A stretch of 64,000 bases of DNA, taken from positions 1-64,000 of the forward strand of contig CANREM010000003.1 in NCBI GenBank assembly GCA_947629675.1, in the 5' to 3' direction. The notes below the pieces were generated by a model that was not told the DNA's origin, made no database searches, and was given only the letters and a program-made list of their open reading frames with translations. The position numbers were made by a program, and so were the translations under genes. Each line of letters opens with the position of its first letter. Position 1 is the stretch's first letter. The stretch comes from an uncultured Clostridia bacterium. Its GTDB lineage: Bacteria > Bacillota > Clostridia > Christensenellales > Borkfalkiaceae. Below, piece by piece: positions 7,343 to 16,557 of the stretch.

Positions 7343-9907
7343 ATGGCATACGAAAACATCGAAAAATTGGCCGTACTCAAGACGGACGAGGCGACCGCTT
7401 CCCTCAAGGAGACGCTCTCGAAGAGCGAGAAGAAGCTCTCCGAACTCCTCAAAAAGCTCGCGGCGGTAGAGGCCGCCGAGGCAAAACGCCGCGCCGAAGA
7501 GGCCGCAAAGAGGGAAGAGGAGGAGCGTCTCGCCGAGGAGGCGGCAAGAAAGGCCCGCGAGGAGGCGGAGGCCAGGCAAAAGGCCGAAGAGGAAAAGCGC
7601 GCCGAAGAGGAGCGCGAACAGGCGGCGGCAAAGAAGGAGGAGCCGAAGGCAAAGGCGCCTTCCGGGGAAGCTCCCGCAAAGCCCGCCGCAAAGCCTGCTC
7701 CCCAGACGCCCGCCGGATCCGCACAGGTCCTGCGGCCTCGCCGTCCGCAGGGCGGAACGGCTACTGCAACGCCCGCAGGGCAGAGGACCTTCCGCCCCGA
7801 CCAAAAGCAGGGCGCGCGGGCGACCTATACGCCTCCCGTCCGTCCGGGAACAGCGGCGGGAAGGCCCACCTTTGTCCCGAGGACACAGCCGCCCGCACGT
7901 CCCGGCATGGGCCAGCGTCCCATGGGCGGGGTGCGTCCCGCGCCCGTTCCCATTCCGACGGGTCCCCAGCGGAGAGAACCGCAGAAAAAGTTCGATAAAT
8001 CGTCGTATGTCGAAAAATCGCGCGGCCCCGCCAACAAGCGCGCCCTCCAGCGTCAGCAGGGGGCGAGCATCGGCGACTTCGACAAGGAGAGCGGATACAG
8101 GAAGGCCCGCTTCGGCAAGAAGGTGAGGAAGGAGACGCAGACCGTCAAAATTGACCATGCCGTCGTCACGAGCCGGGATATTCCCATCAAGGTCCTCTCC
8201 GAAAAGCTCGGCATCTCCGCCGTCGAGATCACCAAACGCCTCTTCAAGGAGGGCGTCATGAAGACGGTGAACGAATCGGTGGACTACGACAATGCCGCGT
8301 TCATCGCCCTCGAGCTTGGTATCGACCTCGAATACAGGCCGGAAAAGACCGCGGAGGAGACCCTCATCGAGGAACACGGGGCGGACGAAGGGGAGAACCT
8401 CGTCGTACGCGCTCCCGTCGTCACCGTCATGGGGCATGTCGATCACGGCAAGACCTCCCTTCTCGATAAGATAAGAAGTACCAACGTCACCGCCGGCGAG
8501 GCGGGCGGCATCACGCAGAGCATCGGTGCCTACACCGTCTCCCTTCCCGGGGACAGGAAGATCACCTTCATCGATACCCCCGGCCATGCGGCATTCACCG
8601 CCATGCGCGCAAGGGGCGCGAAGGTGACGGACATCGTCGTCCTCGTCGTTGCGGCGGACGACGGCATCATGCCCCAGACGGTGGAGGCGATCGACCATGC
8701 CAAGGCGGCAGGGGTCCCCATCATCGTCGCCATGAACAAGATGGATAAGCCCAACGTCTCCCCCGATAAGGTGAAGCAAGGGCTGATGAATTATGACCTC
8801 GTCCCCGAGGAATGGGGCGGCGACGTCATCGTCGTTCCCGTCTCCGCAAAGACGGGGGAGGGCATCGACGAGCTTTTGGAGAGCATCTATCTTCAGGCAG
8901 AGATGCAGGAGCTTCGCGCCAATCCCGACCGCCGTGCAAAGGGCGTCGTCATCGAGGCCAAGCTCGACAAGGGCAAGGGGCCGATGGCGAGCGTCCTCGT
9001 GCAGAACGGTACCCTCCGCACGGGCGACAACCTCATCTCGGGCACGACGATGGGCCGCGTCCGCGCCATGATCGACGATCAGGGCAGGACGGTCAAGGAG
9101 GCAGGGCCTTCCACCGCCGTCTCCGTCCTGGGCCTTGAGGACGTCCCGAATGCGGGCGACGCCATCTTCGCCGTCGAGGCCTCCCTCATGAAGAAGGTGC
9201 AGGAGGAGCGCAAGGACAAACAGCGTCAGTCCCTCGACCTGCAATCTTCGGGGAAGAAGTCCTTCGAGGAGATGTTCAAGGACATCGAGAGCGGGAACTT
9301 AAAGCACCTCAACGTCATCATCAAGGCGGACGTGCAAGGCTCCGTCGAGGCCGTCCGCGCCTCCCTCGAAAAGCTGGACAACGAGGAAGTCAAAGTCAAC
9401 GTCATCCGTGCGGCGGCGGGCGCGATCACCGAGAGCGACGTCTCCCTCGCGGACTCTTCGGGGGCACTCGTCATCGGCTTCAACGTGCGTCCCGACGCCA
9501 AGGCAAAGACGCTCGCGGAGCGCAGCCATGTGGAAGTGAGGATGTATCGCATCATCTACGAACTTCTCGACGAAATGGAGGCCATGCTCAAGGGCATGCT
9601 CGCCCCCAAATACAAGGAGACGCTCATCGGCAAGGCGGAAGTCCGCCAGACCTTCCAGGTCTCGGGCGTGGGCACCGTCGCAGGATGCCTCGTCGTGGAG
9701 GGAAGGCTCATCCGCGGCGGGAAGCTCCGCATCTACCGCGACAATATCATGATCGTCGAGGGCAACGCAAAGACCTTGAAACACTACAAGGATGAGGTGA
9801 AGGAGATCGCCGCGGGCCTCGAATGCGGCTGCGCGATCGAGGGCTTCAACGAAGTGCGTATCGGCGACTTCATCGAATGTTACCTCATCGAGGAGGTCAA
9901 GGCGTGA
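7343..9907 (+). CDS. infB: Translation initiation factor IF-2
   Basis: IF-2, 854 residues, is the GTPase that delivers initiator tRNA to the 30S subunit. An extended N-terminal region has a charged Ala/Glu/Lys helix (about 35-130) and a Pro/Arg-rich low-complexity stretch (about 130-240). An IF2-N module follows ([19 protein letters not shown]). The GTPase has GHVDHGKT at 364-371, the switch DTPGH and NKMDK. Domains II, III and the fMet-tRNA-binding IV follow. The start is the ATG at 7343 (MAYENIEKL) with GGAGG upstream; a frame opening further upstream lies inside ylxQ. The stop overlaps the rbfA GTG. Confidence 0.96.
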   Translation: MAYENIEKLAVLKTDEATASLKETLSKSEKKLSELLKKLAAVEAAEAKRRAEEAAKREEEERLAEEAARKAREEAEARQKAEEEKRAEEEREQAAAKKEEPKAKAPSGEAPAKPAAKPAPQTPAGSAQVLRPRRPQGGTATATPAGQRTFRPDQKQGARATYTPPVRPGTAAGRPTFVPRTQPPARPGMGQRPMGGVRPAPVPIPTGPQRREPQKKFDKSSYVEKSRGPANKRALQRQQGASIGDFDKESGYRKARFGKKVRKETQTVKIDHAVVTSRDIPIKVLSEKLGISAVEITKRLFKEGVMKTVNESVDYDNAAFIALELGIDLEYRPEKTAEETLIEEHGADEGENLVVRAPVVTVMGHVDHGKTSLLDKIRSTNVTAGEAGGITQSIGAYTVSLPGDRKITFIDTPGHAAFTAMRARGAKVTDIVVLVVAADDGIMPQTVEAIDHAKAAGVPIIVAMNKMDKPNVSPDKVKQGLMNYDLVPEEWGGDVIVVPVSAKTGEGIDELLESIYLQAEMQELRANPDRRAKGVVIEAKLDKGKGPMASVLVQNGTLRTGDNLISGTTMGRVRAMIDDQGRTVKEAGPSTAVSVLGLEDVPNAGDAIFAVEASLMKKVQEERKDKQRQSLDLQSSGKKSFEEMFKDIESGNLKHLNVIIKADVQGSVEAVRASLEKLDNEEVKVNVIRAAAGAITESDVSLADSSGALVIGFNVRPDAKAKTLAERSHVEVRMYRIIYELLDEMEAMLKGMLAPKYKETLIGKAEVRQTFQVSGVGTVAGCLVVEGRLIRGGKLRIYRDNIMIVEGNAKTLKHYKDEVKEIAAGLECGCAIEGFNEVRIGDFIECYLIEEVKA

Positions 9908-10263
9908 CACGGCGCACCGAGCGGCTGGACAGCGAACTGAGGAAGGAGATCTCCGCCATTTTATCGGGACCTCTGAAGGATCGGGACCCCCGCATCTCGG
10001 GGATCGTCAGCGTGACGGAGGTCATCGTCTCCCCCGACCTCAAGACCGCGAAGGTGTACCTGAGCGTATTCGGCGGCACCCCCGAGAAGAACAAAGAGAC
10101 CTTCTCCCTGATAAGAGAAAACGCGGGTTTCGTGAGAAAGCAGCTTGCAAGCGTCATGCGCCTTCGCACCGTGCCCGAACTCACCTTTTTGCCGGACGAG
10201 AGCTTCGAATACGGCGCGAAGATGGACAAGCTCTTCTCCGATCTACACAAGGACGACCAATGA
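9904..10263 (+). CDS. rbfA: Ribosome-binding factor A
   Basis: RbfA, 119 residues, is a KH-type 30S maturation factor. Family hallmarks are RTERLDSELRKEISAIL at the start and RDPRISGIVSVTEV near 30-45. The GTG at 9904 overlaps the infB stop, follows GAGGAGG and gives the normal N-terminus. Its stop overlaps the nrnA start codon, implying translational coupling. Confidence 0.93.
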   Translation: MTRRTERLDSELRKEISAILSGPLKDRDPRISGIVSVTEVIVSPDLKTAKVYLSVFGGTPEKNKETFSLIRENAGFVRKQLASVMRLRTVPELTFLPDESFEYGAKMDKLFSDLHKDDQ

Positions 10264-11228
10264 ACAGCATCGAAGAAATCGCAGGACTTCTCAAAACGAA
10301 AAAAAGCGCGGTCATCTTTACGCACATGCGGCCCGACGGCGACACCGTCGGCTGCGGCATGGCACTCGGCCGCGCTCTTTCTTTATGCGGCCTCAAAACA
10401 GAGGTCGTAAACGAGGGGGAGATCCCCGAGAAATTTTCCTACCTTCCCGCCGTGCGGGAGATCAAAAGAAGGCCCTCTCTGGACGCCGAGCTATACATCA
10501 CCGTCGATACGAGCAGCGAAGGGCGTCTCGGCCTTTTGGAGCAGACCTACCGCGCGGGGGCAAAGAGAAAGACGACCGTCAACATCGACCACCACATCTC
10601 CAACACCCGCTACGCAAAGTATAACTTCGTGCGCGAGCGTGCGAGCAATGCGGAGAACGTTGCGGAGCTTATTTCGGCCCTCGGCGTCAAAATCGAAAAA
10701 GAGATCGCCAACTTTTTGATGCTCGGCATGGTGACAGACACGGGCGGATTTTCGCACAGCGACGTCGGGGGGGAGACCTTCCGCACGGCTGCCCTCCTTT
10801 CAGACGGGGGCGCGAGCGTGCAAAGAGCTTCCTACGAGACGCTCGGCAGGCAGTCAAAGGAGCGCGCAGAGATGTATCTCGACGTCCTCCATAAGCTTCG
10901 CTTCCTCTCAAACGACGCCCTCGCCGTCGCCGTCATCTCCATGGCGGAGCTTTCCCGCTTCCGCCAAAAGCCGGACGCCACGGAGGGCATCGTGGACTTC
11001 GCCCTCACCATCGACCCCGTCGAAGTCAGCGTCTCCCTCCTCGAGGTGAGAAAGGGACAATATAAGGCCTCCTTCCGCTCCAAGGGAAAGGTGGACGTCA
11101 ACGCCGTCGCAAGGATCTTCGGCGGCGGCGGGCACAAACTTGCCTCGGGCTGCATGTTCTTCGGCGAAGAGGAGGACATCCTCGACAGGATCCGCTATGC
11201 CGTCTGGCAGCACATGGAGGACGCATGA
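10260..11228 (+). CDS. nrnA: DHH-family phosphoesterase NrnA (nanoRNase/pAp phosphatase)
   Basis: This 322-residue protein has DHH motifs THMRPDGDTVG (about 21-31), DTSSEGRLG and NIDHHISN (about 106-113), and a DHHA1 domain ending in GGGGHKLASGC. NrnA degrades 2-5 nt RNAs and dephosphorylates 3'-phosphoadenosine 5'-phosphate using manganese. It sits between rbfA and truB as in many Firmicutes, overlapping both by 4 nt. Confidence 0.9.
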   Translation: MNSIEEIAGLLKTKKSAVIFTHMRPDGDTVGCGMALGRALSLCGLKTEVVNEGEIPEKFSYLPAVREIKRRPSLDAELYITVDTSSEGRLGLLEQTYRAGAKRKTTVNIDHHISNTRYAKYNFVRERASNAENVAELISALGVKIEKEIANFLMLGMVTDTGGFSHSDVGGETFRTAALLSDGGASVQRASYETLGRQSKERAEMYLDVLHKLRFLSNDALAVAVISMAELSRFRQKPDATEGIVDFALTIDPVEVSVSLLEVRKGQYKASFRSKGKVDVNAVARIFGGGGHKLASGCMFFGEEEDILDRIRYAVWQHMEDA

Positions 11229-12058
11229 CGGGATTTTTGTGCGTCGATAAGCCGTCGGGGCGGTCCTCAGGCTTTATCGTCAACGTCATCAAAAGGATCA
11301 CGCAGACCCCCTGCGGCCACATGGGCACCCTCGACCCCTTCGCCTCGGGCGTCCTGCCCGTCGGGGTGGGAAATGCCACCCGCCTCTTCGAGTACTTCCT
11401 CTCCAAGAAGAAGACGTACCGCGCCACCTTCCGCTTCGGCGCGACGACGGACACGCTCGACCCCGAAGGGGAACCTTGCGTCGGCGGGGAAATTCCCTCC
11501 GAAGAGGAAATTTCGGCAGTCCTTCCCCGTTTTATGGGAGAGATCGAACAGGTCCCGCCCGCATACAGCGCGAAGAGCGTGGGGGGAAGGCGCAGCTACG
11601 AACTTGCAAGAAGGGGGGAGGAAGTGACCCTTGCCTCCAAAAAAGTGCAGATAGACGCCCTCAAGCTTCTCGGAAGAGAGGGGGAGGACGCCTTCGAATT
11701 CGAGATCACCTGCGGGGCGGGCACCTACATCCGAGCCATCGCCCGCGACCTTGCCGCCTCTTTGGGCACCCTCGGCTATTGCACCGCGCTCCGCCGTACG
11801 GCGAGCGGCATTTTCACCGAAAAGATGGCCGTTCCCTTTGAGGAGATCACCCCCGAAACATGGCAAAATTACCTCCTGCCCACGGACATGGTACTGCCAT
11901 TTTCCGTCATGGAGGTGGAGGACGCCCGTTTCTACAACGGCGTTGCGGTCCCCGTTGATGCCGCCGACGGCATCTATAAAATTTATCGCGACGGGCAGTT
12001 CTACGGCACGGGAGAAGTGGAAGGCGGCATCCTCCGCGCGGGGAAAAAGTTATGTTGA
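11225..12058 (+). CDS. truB: tRNA pseudouridine(55) synthase TruB
   Basis: TruB, 277 residues, makes pseudouridine 55 in the T-loop of tRNAs. The N-terminus FLCVDKPSGRSSG and the catalytic block GHMGTLDPFASGVLPVGVG (catalytic Asp within TLDP) are clear. The C-terminal part is short compared with PUA-containing TruB proteins. Start overlaps the nrnA stop; its end overlaps ribF by 7 nt. Confidence 0.95.
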   Translation: MTGFLCVDKPSGRSSGFIVNVIKRITQTPCGHMGTLDPFASGVLPVGVGNATRLFEYFLSKKKTYRATFRFGATTDTLDPEGEPCVGGEIPSEEEISAVLPRFMGEIEQVPPAYSAKSVGGRRSYELARRGEEVTLASKKVQIDALKLLGREGEDAFEFEITCGAGTYIRAIARDLAASLGTLGYCTALRRTASGIFTEKMAVPFEEITPETWQNYLLPTDMVLPFSVMEVEDARFYNGVAVPVDAADGIYKIYRDGQFYGTGEVEGGILRAGKKLC

Positions 12059-12939
12059 AGATCACGTTCGGCGAAAAACTCGACGTTCCCTGCGCCCTCG
12101 TCCTCGGCGGCTTCGACGGCCTGCACCTCGGCCACCGCGCCCTCCTCGATGCGGCGAAAAAGACGGACTTTCCCGTCTGTCTCTCGACGATGATCGGCGG
12201 CAAGGGGAAAGTGCTGTTCACGGCGTTGGAGCGGGAGCATCTCTTCTCATGCGCGGGCGTCGATCACATTCTCGAGATCCCATTCACGGAGGAGCTGAAA
12301 GAGACCTCGGCCGAAGATTTTCTCAAGAAGCTCTTCGAGACCATTCCCGCCGAAGTCGTCCTCTGCGGCGAAGATTTCCGCTTCGGAAGGGGGGCAAGAG
12401 GGACTGCCGAACTCCTCAAATGTTATGCAAAAACCGTGCTCATCCAAGAGACCGTGAAGATCGCAGCGAAGGAGAGCGGGCGGGTGGAAAAGCTCTCATC
12501 GACGCTCTGCAAAGCCCTCCTCGAAAGGGGGGATCTTCCCGCCCTCAATGCCTGCCTTGCGACGGACGACTTCTTCGGAAGCGCGTACTTTATCGAGGGC
12601 GAAGTGGAACACGGCCGCATGGTCGGCAGGACCTACGGCTTCCCGACGCTGAATCTGACACCTCCCGAGGAGAAACTTCTCCCTCCCGACGGCGTCTACG
12701 GCGGGCTTGCAGAAACGCCGAAGGGGAATTTCCCCATGATCCTCAACATCGGCGCGCGCCCCACATTCGGCGTCACGGAGCGGAAGCTCGAGGCATATTT
12801 GGACGGCTTTTCGGGCGATTTGTACGGAAAAAAAGTCCGCCTCTTCCCGACGCGCTTTTTCCGTCCCATCCGGAAATTCCCCTCCCCCGAAGCCCTCAAA
12901 TCACAACTCGAAAAAGACATATCAAAATTAAAAAATTGA
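12052..12939 (+). CDS. ribF: Bifunctional riboflavin kinase/FAD synthetase
   Basis: RibF, 295 residues, converts riboflavin to FMN and FAD. The N-terminal adenylyltransferase domain has GGFDGLHLGH (about 19-28) and the C-terminal flavokinase has GRTYGFPTLNL and PPDGVYGG. Both domains look complete. It ends the nusA/infB operon, matching Bacillus (ribC after truB). No FMN riboswitch is near, so expression follows the operon. Confidence 0.94.
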   Translation: MLKITFGEKLDVPCALVLGGFDGLHLGHRALLDAAKKTDFPVCLSTMIGGKGKVLFTALEREHLFSCAGVDHILEIPFTEELKETSAEDFLKKLFETIPAEVVLCGEDFRFGRGARGTAELLKCYAKTVLIQETVKIAAKESGRVEKLSSTLCKALLERGDLPALNACLATDDFFGSAYFIEGEVEHGRMVGRTYGFPTLNLTPPEEKLLPPDGVYGGLAETPKGNFPMILNIGARPTFGVTERKLEAYLDGFSGDLYGKKVRLFPTRFFRPIRKFPSPEALKSQLEKDISKLKN

Positions 12940-12956
12940 AACAGACAGGCTCGCTT

Positions 12957-13012
12957 GCCCACCCCTTGAGGGGTGGGTGTCACGGCTGCCTTTGCCGTGA
13001 CGGAAGGGGTGC
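12957..13012. repeat. Interspersed GC-rich palindromic repeat
   Basis: The segment holds CACCCCTTGAGGGGTGGGTG followed by GGCTGCCTTTGCCGTGACGG and AAGGGGTG. A close relative occurs at 36937-36990, and a diverged inverted one at about 37042-37098. It looks like a family of intergenic inverted-repeat elements rather than a gene. Confidence 0.75.
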
Positions 13013-13014
13013 CA

Positions 13015-13412
13015 ACCGCGTCATCCTGCCCCGCCGTCCACCGCGTCATCTTGAGCCGAAACGGCATCATGAAAACGTAACCGCGTCATCCTGAGCGGAG
13101 GCGAAGCCGAAGTCGAAGGATCCCCCCATACGAAGTCCGATGGCCACCTGTCATCCCGAGGCTCGAAGAGCCGAGAGGATCCCCCCATACGAAGTCCGCA
13201 TTGACCGCGTCATCCTGAGCCGCCATCCACCGCGTCATCCTGCCCCGCCGTCCCCCGCGTCATCTTGAGCCGAAACGGCATCATGAAAACGTAACCGCGT
13301 CATCCTGAGCGGAGGCGAAGCCGAAGTCGAAGGATCCCCCCATACGAAGTCCGATGGCCACCTGTCATCCCGAGGCTCGAAGAGCCGAGAGGATCCCCCC
13401 ATACGAAGTCCG
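13015..13412. repeat. 184-bp near-identical direct repeat pair built of REP-like units
   Basis: Bases 13015-13198 recur at 13229-13412 with one mismatch that I can see (13040 A versus 13254 C), separated by 30 bp. Each copy contains GTCATCCTGAGC...GAAGGATCC-type units and CATACGAAGTCCG, which also occur singly. I see no gene. The whole 12940-13468 stretch between ribF and the next gene is occupied by such repeats. Confidence 0.9.
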
Positions 13413-13468
13413 TCACCAAAAACGCGGCACCCATGTCCGCGACACACCCATCAGAAAAGGAGAAACCC

Positions 13469-14314
13469 ATGATAAAATTCGGTCCGAGCGGCAACAGCAT
13501 TTCCTTCGAGGAGGAGGGACACAGGCACACCGAAGAGGCCGCCCTCTTTGTCAAGAACAGAGGCCTCGACTGCTTCGAATATTCCTTCGGCCGCGGCATC
13601 CGCATGACGGAGGAGAAGGCCCGCTCGATCGGGGACGCTTTTCAGAAGGCCGGCGTCGAGATCTCCGTCCACGCGCCCTACTTCATCAACTTCGCCAACC
13701 CTGACGACGAGATGGCGGAAAAGTCCTACGGCTACGTTTTGGACAGCGCGAAAATGCTCAAACTTCTCGGCGGACACCGCCTCGTCTTTCACCCCGCCAC
13801 GCAGGGAAAGGACGACCGCGCCACAGCCGTCCTTCGCACCCTCGACCGTTTCAGGATCCTCCGCGATAAAATTTATCAAAGCGGCCTCGAGGACATCATG
13901 TTCTGCCCCGAGACGATGGGCAAGACCGCCCAGATAGGCACCGTCGAGGAGATCGCCGCCCTCTGCGAAGTGGACCCCGTATTCACCCCCTGCGTGGACT
14001 TCGGGCACGTGAACGCCCGCGAACAGGGCAGTCTCAAGCGGGAAGAGGACTACCTCGTCCGCCTCGAATATCTCATCTCCCGGCTGGGGTTTGCGCGCAT
14101 GCAGCACTTCCATGTGCATTTTTCCAAGATCCAATACGGGGCAAAGGGGGAGATACGGCACCTGACGTTTGCCGACACCGTCTACGGCCCCGAGTTCGAA
14201 CCCCTCGCCCGCGCCCTCAAGAAGCTCTCCCTCGAGCCGTACATCGTCTCCGAATCGGACGGCATGCAGGCCGAGGAGGCCGCCGAGATGAAGCGCGTCT
14301 ATGAGAGCGTATGA
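13469..14314 (+). CDS. TIM-barrel AP-endonuclease-2 (endonuclease IV-like) family protein
   Basis: The 281-residue protein follows the endonuclease IV / xylose-isomerase-like barrel. The order of putative metal ligands matches endonuclease IV: VHAPY (near 70), VFHP (near 110), PETMGK (near 147), CVDFGH (near 180), HVHFSK (near 215) and SESDG near 262. A DNA-repair AP endonuclease is therefore possible, but the sequence is diverged enough that a sugar isomerase/epimerase cannot be excluded. The ATG at 13469 follows AAAAGGAG. It stands alone between the repeats and the next promoter. Confidence 0.75.
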   Translation: MIKFGPSGNSISFEEEGHRHTEEAALFVKNRGLDCFEYSFGRGIRMTEEKARSIGDAFQKAGVEISVHAPYFINFANPDDEMAEKSYGYVLDSAKMLKLLGGHRLVFHPATQGKDDRATAVLRTLDRFRILRDKIYQSGLEDIMFCPETMGKTAQIGTVEEIAALCEVDPVFTPCVDFGHVNAREQGSLKREEDYLVRLEYLISRLGFARMQHFHVHFSKIQYGAKGEIRHLTFADTVYGPEFEPLARALKKLSLEPYIVSESDGMQAEEAAEMKRVYESV

Positions 14315-14355
14315 AGCTCTTCCCGACGCTTTCAACAACTTTTTCATAAAAACCG

Positions 14356-14384
14356 TTGACTTATAGGGGACTGTTTGTTATAAT
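14356..14384 (+). promoter_or_regulatory. Promoter of the M24 peptidase gene, probably giving leaderless mRNA
   Basis: TTGACT (14356-14361), a 17-bp spacer and TATAAT (14379-14384). Only six bases separate the -10 box from the ATG at 14391, so the expected transcription start coincides with the start codon. Confidence 0.75.
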
Positions 14385-14390
14385 ATGGGT

Positions 14391-15458
14391 ATGTTATCCG
14401 ATAAACTCAAGAAACTCTATGGGCAAGTTGCGGAATGCGGGGCGGAAGTCGCCGTCATCGAGAGCGATTTCCTCCGCAGATATGTCACCGGCTTCTATTC
14501 GACGGACGGCTACGTCGTCCTCGAAAAGGACGGATGCACCGTTGTCGCCGACCCCCGATACTTCGAGGCGGCGAAGAGGAAGTTCCATGGTGGCCGCATC
14601 CGCGTCGTGGAGGGGGCCATCCGCGAAGTTTTCGAACTTCTCAAGGGCTATACGAAGGTGGGCCTTCCCTATTCCTTCGTCACCGCCGCATCCCTTCGCA
14701 GATTCGAAGGGGAAGGATTGGAAACGGTGGACATAAGTTCCGCTCTCCGCGCGCAGATGCTCGTCAAAGAGGCGTGGGAGATGGACCGCATCGCCCGTGC
14801 CTGCGACATCGCGGAGGCAGCCTTCAACGAGCTTCTCGGCGACATCAAAGAGGGCATGACGGAGACGGACGTCGCCGCGATCCTGGAATACTATATGCGG
14901 GCATTCGGCGCGAGCGGGACCTCCTTCGATACCATCTGCGCCTTCGGCGCGAACGCCAGCATGCCGCACTACGAGACGGGCATGCGCAAACTCCGCTTCG
15001 GCGATCCCGTCCTCATCGACTTCGGTTGCAAGTACGAGGGGTACTGCTCGGACATCACCCGCACCTTCCTCTTCGGCGACGATAGAGATCACGAAGAGTT
15101 CAAGAAGGTCCACTCCATCGTCCTCCTCGCCCACGAGCTTGCGAAAGAGCGTATCGCCGCGGGCATGACGGGGAAGGAAGCGGACGCGATCGCCCGCCAC
15201 TATCTCGAGTCGAAGGGCCTCGGCGGCATGTTCACCCACTCCCTCGGCCACGGCGTCGGCCTCCAGATCCACGAGGCTCCCAATCTCTCGCCCCGCAGCG
15301 AGGACGTCTTGGAAAACGGGATGGTCTTTTCCATCGAGCCGGGCGTCTACATCCCCGGGGAAATGGGCATCCGCATCGAGGATACCGTCCGCCTTGCGGA
15401 CGGAAAAGTCCGCTCCTTTATGAGCGAGACGAGCCGCAAGGCACTCATTATTCTTTAA
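14391..15458 (+). CDS. M24 family Xaa-Pro dipeptidase/aminopeptidase
   Basis: The 355-residue protein has an N-terminal creatinase-like domain (about 1-125) and a C-terminal pita-bread metallopeptidase domain. The dinuclear metal site is visible: DFGCKYEGYCSDITR holds two aspartates, HSLGHGVGLQIHE a histidine, and SIEPGVY plus RIEDT two glutamates. It cleaves dipeptides or N-terminal residues before proline. I prefer the ATG at 14391 over the in-frame ATG at 14385, which lies inside the expected untranscribed spacer. No Shine-Dalgarno sequence precedes either. It lies directly upstream of efp, a common Firmicutes pairing. Confidence 0.9.
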   Translation: MLSDKLKKLYGQVAECGAEVAVIESDFLRRYVTGFYSTDGYVVLEKDGCTVVADPRYFEAAKRKFHGGRIRVVEGAIREVFELLKGYTKVGLPYSFVTAASLRRFEGEGLETVDISSALRAQMLVKEAWEMDRIARACDIAEAAFNELLGDIKEGMTETDVAAILEYYMRAFGASGTSFDTICAFGANASMPHYETGMRKLRFGDPVLIDFGCKYEGYCSDITRTFLFGDDRDHEEFKKVHSIVLLAHELAKERIAAGMTGKEADAIARHYLESKGLGGMFTHSLGHGVGLQIHEAPNLSPRSEDVLENGMVFSIEPGVYIPGEMGIRIEDTVRLADGKVRSFMSETSRKALIIL

Positions 15459-15499
15459 GTTCGGTTAAAAAATCGGTCAAACGATAAGGAGATACATTT

Positions 15500-16063
15500 A
15501 TGGCACAGATCTTGGCAGGCGATATCCGCAAGGGCACGACGTTCGAATACAAGAGCGGCGTCTACACCGTCGTCGAATTCCAGCACGTCAAGCCCGGCAA
15601 GGGCGCAGCATTCGTCCGTACGACGCTCAAGAACGTCGTCACGGGACAGGTCCTCTCGGACGAGACCTTCAACCCGACCGCAAAGCTCGAGACCGCGCAG
15701 GTCGAGACGAAGAAGATGACCTATTCCTACAACGACGGCGAATTCTACTACTTCATGGACGACGAATTCAACCTCACCCCCCTCAATCACGATCAGGTCG
15801 CCGATGCACTCAAATACATCCGCGAGAACGATATCGTCACCGTCCGTTTCCTCTATGACAACGCCTTCTCCGTCGAACCCGAGAATTTTGTCGAACTCAA
15901 AGTCATCGAAGCGGAACCGGGCGTCAAGGGCAACACCGCGACCAACGTCACCAAGGCGGCCAAGGTCGAGACGGGAGCCACCTTCCAGGTGCCGATGTTC
16001 GTCAACGAAGGGGACACCATCCGTATCGACACCCGCACGGGCGAATACATGTCGAGAGTGTAA
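15500..16063 (+). CDS. efp: Elongation factor P
   Basis: EF-P, 187 residues with three beta-barrel domains, relieves ribosome stalling at polyproline stretches. The tip loop near residues 29-36 reads VKPGKGAAF, so the conserved modifiable Lys is present. The C-terminus [17 protein letters not shown] is the family signature. AAGGAG precedes the ATG at 15500. It probably shares a transcript with the upstream M24 peptidase. Confidence 0.96.
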   Translation: MAQILAGDIRKGTTFEYKSGVYTVVEFQHVKPGKGAAFVRTTLKNVVTGQVLSDETFNPTAKLETAQVETKKMTYSYNDGEFYYFMDDEFNLTPLNHDQVADALKYIRENDIVTVRFLYDNAFSVEPENFVELKVIEAEPGVKGNTATNVTKAAKVETGATFQVPMFVNEGDTIRIDTRTGEYMSRV

Positions 16064-16064
16064 C

Positions 16065-16502
16065 ATGAGATTTGTCGCACAGCGCGTTTCGCATGCGACG
16101 CTTTCCGTAAACGGCACGCCCGTCTCCGAGATCGGATACGGGCTTATCGTTTATTTCGGCGTTCAGGCGGGGGACAGCGAGGAGAAGGTGGAAAAGTGCA
16201 TGCAGAAGGTGGCCGCCCTCCGCATCTTCGAGGACGAGGCGGGCAAGATGAACCTCTCCGTCCGGGAAATCAAGGGGGAAGTTCTCCTCGTCTCGCAGTT
16301 CACCCTCCTCGGCGATGCGTCGCACGGGAACAGGCCGAGCTTCACGCTTGCCGAGCGGCCCGGGCGCGCAAAGGAGCTTTACGACTACGCCCTCCGCTAT
16401 CTTACCGATCTGGGCGTTCCCACCCGCGGGGGAGTGTTCGGGGCGGACATGCACATCGAGCAAATCAACGAAGGCCCCGTCACGATCATCTTTGAGATCT
16501 GA
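16065..16502 (+). CDS. dtd: D-aminoacyl-tRNA deacylase
   Basis: Dtd, 145 residues, removes D-amino acids from mischarged tRNAs. The family motifs are complete: MRFVAQRVSHATLSVNG at the start, LLVSQFTLLGDASHGNRPSF near 77-96 (active-site SQxT) and the C-terminal NEGPVTIIFE (GP cis-Pro motif). It starts one base after the efp stop. Length is normal. Confidence 0.94.
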   Translation: MRFVAQRVSHATLSVNGTPVSEIGYGLIVYFGVQAGDSEEKVEKCMQKVAALRIFEDEAGKMNLSVREIKGEVLLVSQFTLLGDASHGNRPSFTLAERPGRAKELYDYALRYLTDLGVPTRGGVFGADMHIEQINEGPVTIIFEI

Positions 16503-16557
16503 ACTTTCTCAAAGCCTTCGGCAAATAAGGAAGGACAAGCTGTTTTTTGGAGGCAGT

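Noticed and set aside
7307-9244. A 645-codon minus-strand open frame opposite infB
   Set aside because: Shadow of infB codon bias; infB is certain on the plus strand.
13015-13412. CRISPR array
   Set aside because: The repeats are long (184 bp), only two, and contain nested REP-like units; there are no regular short repeats, spacers or cas genes.
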